DNA of 64,000 bases, from the NCBI GenBank assembly GCA_965277595.1, contig CBDIDH010000001.1:372001-436000 (forward strand), read 5' to 3'. Shown piece by piece: positions 61,788 through 64,000 of the stretch. The notes under the pieces were generated by a model, which did no database searches, was not told the DNA's origin, and saw only the letters and a list, made by a program, of their open reading frames with translations. The DNA is from CBDIDH01 sp965277595. Its GTDB lineage: Bacteria > Planctomycetota > Planctomycetia > Isosphaerales > Isosphaeraceae. The stretch's first letter is position 1; each line of letters starts with the position of its first letter. The position numbers were made by a program, and so were the translations under genes.

Positions 61788-62729
61788 ATGATGCTGGACC
61801 CGCAAGCAAGGACGTTTCTGGACCAGGTGGCGGCGGCGGGAATACCCGATGCGCCGGGGCAGTCGCCGAAAGAGGTCAGGACGCAGATGGAAGTCGGATC
61901 GTTGATGCTGGGAAGGCCGCCGAAGGTCGGCCGGATGGAGGATCGGAGCTTCGAGGGACCGGGGGGACCGGTCCGGGTCAGGTTGACGACGCCCGAGAGT
62001 TGCGGCGGTTCGGTCTGTCCGGGTCTCGTGTATTTTCACGGCGGAGGGTGGGTCGCGGGAAGTATTGCGACGCATGACCATCTGTGCCGGGCAATTGCGA
62101 ATGAAGCGGGGGTCGCGGTGGTCTCGGTTGACTATCGGCTGGCGCCGGAGTTCCCGTTCCCGGCGGCCGTGGAGGATGCCGACGCGGCCACGATCTGGGT
62201 CTCGGAAAACGCCGAGGAACTGGGGATTGATCCGACACGGTTGGCCGTCGGCGGCGATAGCGCGGGGGGGAATCTGGCGGCGGTCGTTGCGAGACGAGCA
62301 CGCGACCGGGGTGGGCCGCCGCTGGCGTTTCAGGTCTTGCTTTATCCGGCGACAGATGCGGATCTCAATACACAATCGTATCTGGAAAATGCCGACGGAT
62401 ATTTCTTGACCCGCGCCGCGATGAGCTGGTACTGGGATCATTACCTTCCAGATCGCGCCCGAAGGCTGGACCCAGACGCCTCGCCGCTGCGGGCTGAAGA
62501 TCTGACGGGACTGCCTCCCGCATTGGTCCTGACGGCCGAATATGACCCGCTCCGCGACGAAGGCGAGGCGTATGCTCGAAGGCTGGCCGAGGCCGGGGTC
62601 AAGGTCACGACCGCGGCCTATCCGGGAATGATCCACGGGTTCTTGCGACGTTATCGGTCGTTCGAACAAGGGGCGCTGGCGATCAAGGAGATTGGCCGGG
62701 TTGTTGGCGAGGCCCTGAGGCGGGAATGA
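61788..62729 (+). CDS. Alpha/beta hydrolase fold-3 acetyl-esterase (HSL family)
   Basis: A 313-residue protein. GAGGAAGGGGCG precedes the start. HGGGW at 84-88 forms the oxyanion hole; GDSAGGN contains catalytic Ser 158; LTAEYDPLRDEG holds the acid and GMIHGF the His. The N-terminal cap region (about 1-55) is typical of HSL-family acetyl-esterases. It hydrolyses short acyl esters, probably in the cytoplasm. Its 3' end overlaps the converging PilZ-LspA gene by 47 bases. Confidence 0.88.
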   Translation: MMLDPQARTFLDQVAAAGIPDAPGQSPKEVRTQMEVGSLMLGRPPKVGRMEDRSFEGPGGPVRVRLTTPESCGGSVCPGLVYFHGGGWVAGSIATHDHLCRAIANEAGVAVVSVDYRLAPEFPFPAAVEDADAATIWVSENAEELGIDPTRLAVGGDSAGGNLAAVVARRARDRGGPPLAFQVLLYPATDADLNTQSYLENADGYFLTRAAMSWYWDHYLPDRARRLDPDASPLRAEDLTGLPPALVLTAEYDPLRDEGEAYARRLAEAGVKVTTAAYPGMIHGFLRRYRSFEQGALAIKEIGRVVGEALRRE

Positions 62730-63546
62730 GCAGGGCGAATGCACCCGCGACGAGGAAGAGGTCGGCGAGGTTGAACGACCACTGAGGAAAGAGGCCGGAA
62801 ACGAGGAAGTCGCGGACGTAGCCCAGAGCGAGACGATCGGCCGAGTTGCCCAGAAGGCCCGCGCCTAGAAGCCCAGCGCCCGCGGCGCTGGTGAGATGGC
62901 GGGTCGCTCGGGATCGAGAGACGGATACCGAATAACCGGCCAGGGCGATTGCAACGGCGGCGCAGAGAGGGGCCGTCAAGGGAGAGTCGGCCGCAAGGCT
63001 GGCGAGCGTGCCGGGGTTCTGAACCGGAGCGACGGCGAGGAGGTCGGGCCAGGCGTCGACCAGACCAATGATTTCCGAACCGGCCGAGACCGCCCAGGCT
63101 TTCGTGATCTGATCGGCGGCGAGACCGGCAAGCGCGACGGCCGGAACGAACCAGGGCATGCTGGTCAGAAGGTCGGCAGCGGGCGTGGGATCGAAAAGGG
63201 TCGAACGGGGAGATGACCCCGGGCGGGCGCCGAGGGGCGTTGGCCAGTCGAAGGCGACGCCGATGCGAACGCCAAGGGCACCCGAGGCGTCGGCCGATCG
63301 CGCGTGGGTGATCCGGCCCGACCATTGTCGGCCGATGGGCTGCCCTTGGAACGTGTCTTCCAGAGCGATGCGGACCGGCGAGCCTGGCTCGGGCCAACCG
63401 GCGGCAAGAAGGCCGACGCCGGTCCGGCTCAAGTCGACCGCGTGGGCGACGAGTGGGGGGCGACGGTTTTCCGCCTCGGTACGGGGGTCGAGAATCCAGC
63501 CCTGAAGTCCGACGCGGTCACGAAACGCATTCCGCCTGGTTGCCAT
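62683..63546 (-). CDS. PilZ domain fused to signal peptidase II-like (LspA) membrane domain
   Basis: A 287-residue protein. Residues 1-105 follow the PilZ fold that binds cyclic di-GMP: RRNAFR (4-9) and DLSRTGVGL (38-46), then ALGVRIGVAF. Residues 130-280 form an LspA-type domain with four TM helices: DQITK (145-149), NPG (177-179), GNSADR (233-238), VRDF with Asp 246, and FNLAD with Asp 262. These last two are the expected catalytic aspartates. If active, it would cleave prolipoproteins, perhaps under c-di-GMP control. Canonical LspA has about 160 residues and no PilZ. Its gene overlaps the converging esterase gene by 47 bases. Confidence 0.8.
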   Translation of the reverse strand: MATRRNAFRDRVGLQGWILDPRTEAENRRPPLVAHAVDLSRTGVGLLAAGWPEPGSPVRIALEDTFQGQPIGRQWSGRITHARSADASGALGVRIGVAFDWPTPLGARPGSSPRSTLFDPTPAADLLTSMPWFVPAVALAGLAADQITKAWAVSAGSEIIGLVDAWPDLLAVAPVQNPGTLASLAADSPLTAPLCAAVAIALAGYSVSVSRSRATRHLTSAAGAGLLGAGLLGNSADRLALGYVRDFLVSGLFPQWSFNLADLFLVAGAFALLIPASGPRQQPGQSP

Positions 63547-63709
63547 CGGCTGCTTGCTCGCCGTTCCTTGATTCGACTTGATTCACTCGCACGCGAGGCG
63601 CGGACGCCGACCTTGGAGCGAGGCCGTTATCCACAGCATAGGCCGGTGGCATCGAGCGGCGGCGGGGGTGTTGATCGGACGCGACGGGGTGGGGGAATTG
63701 AGCACAGAA

Positions 63710-63758
63710 GGGCAAAGGGCAAAGGGCAAAGGGAAAAGGGAAAAGGGAAAAGGGAAAA
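63710..63758. repeat. Heptad array: GGGCAAA x3, GGGAAAA x4 (49 nt)
   Basis: Seven perfect heptads ending 2 bases before the stop codon of the YqgE gene. It lies between that gene and the PilZ-LspA gene. Confidence 0.95.
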
Positions 63759-63760
63759 GG

Positions 63761-64000
63761 CTAATTCAAACGGGGGTCGTCGGGGAGGTCGGCGATGCCG
63801 AGGAGGTCGGTGAGCTGGCGGCCGTGGTAGTCTTTCATGACGGCGGCCCAGAGCGATTCGGGGTCGCTGGAGAAGACGAGAGAGACACGCGCGGGGACGA
63901 TGACCCAGGAGCCGTCGTCGATCTCGGATTCAAGCTGACCGGCCGACCATCCCGAGTAATTGGCGACCGTAAGCGAGGGCTCGACCTTGCGTCGAACGAG
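63761..64000 (-). CDS. YqgE/AlgH family protein (partial, N-terminus beyond right edge)
   Basis: The last 79 codons of a minus-strand gene. The phrase NYSGWSAGQLESEIDDGSWV matches the family signature (G/N)YSGWGxGQLExEIxxGxWL. It is followed by VSLVFSSDPESLWAAVM, the usual LVFxxDPExLW block near the C-terminus. The protein ends DLPDDPRLN before a TAG at 63761. YqgE/AlgH proteins are small cytoplasmic proteins of unknown mechanism; AlgH affects alginate regulation in Pseudomonas. The upstream part and start are outside the window. It is followed 2 bases later by the heptad array and then the PilZ-LspA gene on the same strand. Confidence 0.85.
   Translation of the reverse strand, partial: LVRRKVEPSLTVANYSGWSAGQLESEIDDGSWVIVPARVSLVFSSDPESLWAAVMKDYHGRQLTDLLGIADLPDDPRLN

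Noticed and set aside
63627..63635. Perfect DnaA box TTATCCACA
   Set aside because: A single box with no cluster, AT-rich segment or dnaA/dnaN neighbours; not an origin.

Overview
The window is high-GC DNA from a planctomycete, most likely a member of the Isosphaerales (inference). The evidence is a planctomycete-type cytochrome c/DUF1549/DUF1553 protein together with a DUF1501 protein, a PEP-CTERM surface protein, several secreted proteins with an N-terminal LExR tag, two CrtI-type desaturases beside an acyltransferase and a glycosyltransferase, and many lone regulators and small secreted proteins. I see no rRNA, tRNA, CRISPR array, phage or replication origin. Both ends of the window cut through genes: a serine-hydrolase-like secreted protein on the left and a YqgE/AlgH protein on the right.

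Layout. 1-8 kb: small conserved proteins, a four-TM protein with a HEPN-like tail, a lipoprotein, a degenerate receiver/Fis regulator, an HTTM membrane protein with its partner, a Ser/Gly-His-Lys repeat secreted protein and an SGNH hydrolase. 8.3-11.2 kb: a large beta-helix surface protein. 11.4-17.4 kb (minus): a glycosyltransferase operon with a tandem GT4-GT4 fusion. 17.5-19.4 kb: an insertion element with a DDE transposase, imperfect terminal inverted repeats, a 9-bp target duplication and a small passenger gene. 19.6-27.7 kb (minus): zinc-ribbon proteins, a glycogen debranching enzyme, a frameshifted four-helix-bundle gene, TreZ and a secreted protein. 27.9-33.1 kb (plus): a four-gene carotenoid cluster of C30/staphyloxanthin type. 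33.2-40.7 kb: a ChuX/HutX-like protein, a PEP-CTERM protein, a DUF202 protein and two secreted propeller/repeat proteins. 41-51 kb (plus): the planctomycete cytochrome protein, a Uma2 nuclease, DUF1501, a multi-PAS histidine kinase and a CocE-type hydrolase. 51-56 kb: a TPM-domain protein, two small secreted proteins, an alpha/beta hydrolase and an EamA transporter. 56.0-56.8 kb: a cluster of 19-nt palindromes. 57-64 kb: EttA, a Ptb-like acyltransferase, a glycoside hydrolase, an acetyl-esterase, a PilZ-LspA fusion and the YqgE end.

Genes that appear to act together: the GT operon (surface polysaccharide), GDE and TreZ (alpha-glucan and trehalose metabolism), the carotenoid cluster (desaturation/oxidation, glycosylation and acylation of a pigment), and EttA with the Ptb-like gene, which are translationally coupled.

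The most unusual non-coding signal is a family of 7-nt tandem repeats (for example GGGCAAA, ACCGATG/ACCAAGG, GGAGACA, TTGGCCA/TTGGTCA) scattered through the intergenic spaces. Three arrays are 42 nt, that is six heptads. Several are arranged as inverted pairs, either forming long stems or flanking a gene cassette. The palindrome cluster at 56 kb, with a 50/50/51/38-bp spacing pattern duplicated as a 189-bp block, is the second such signal.
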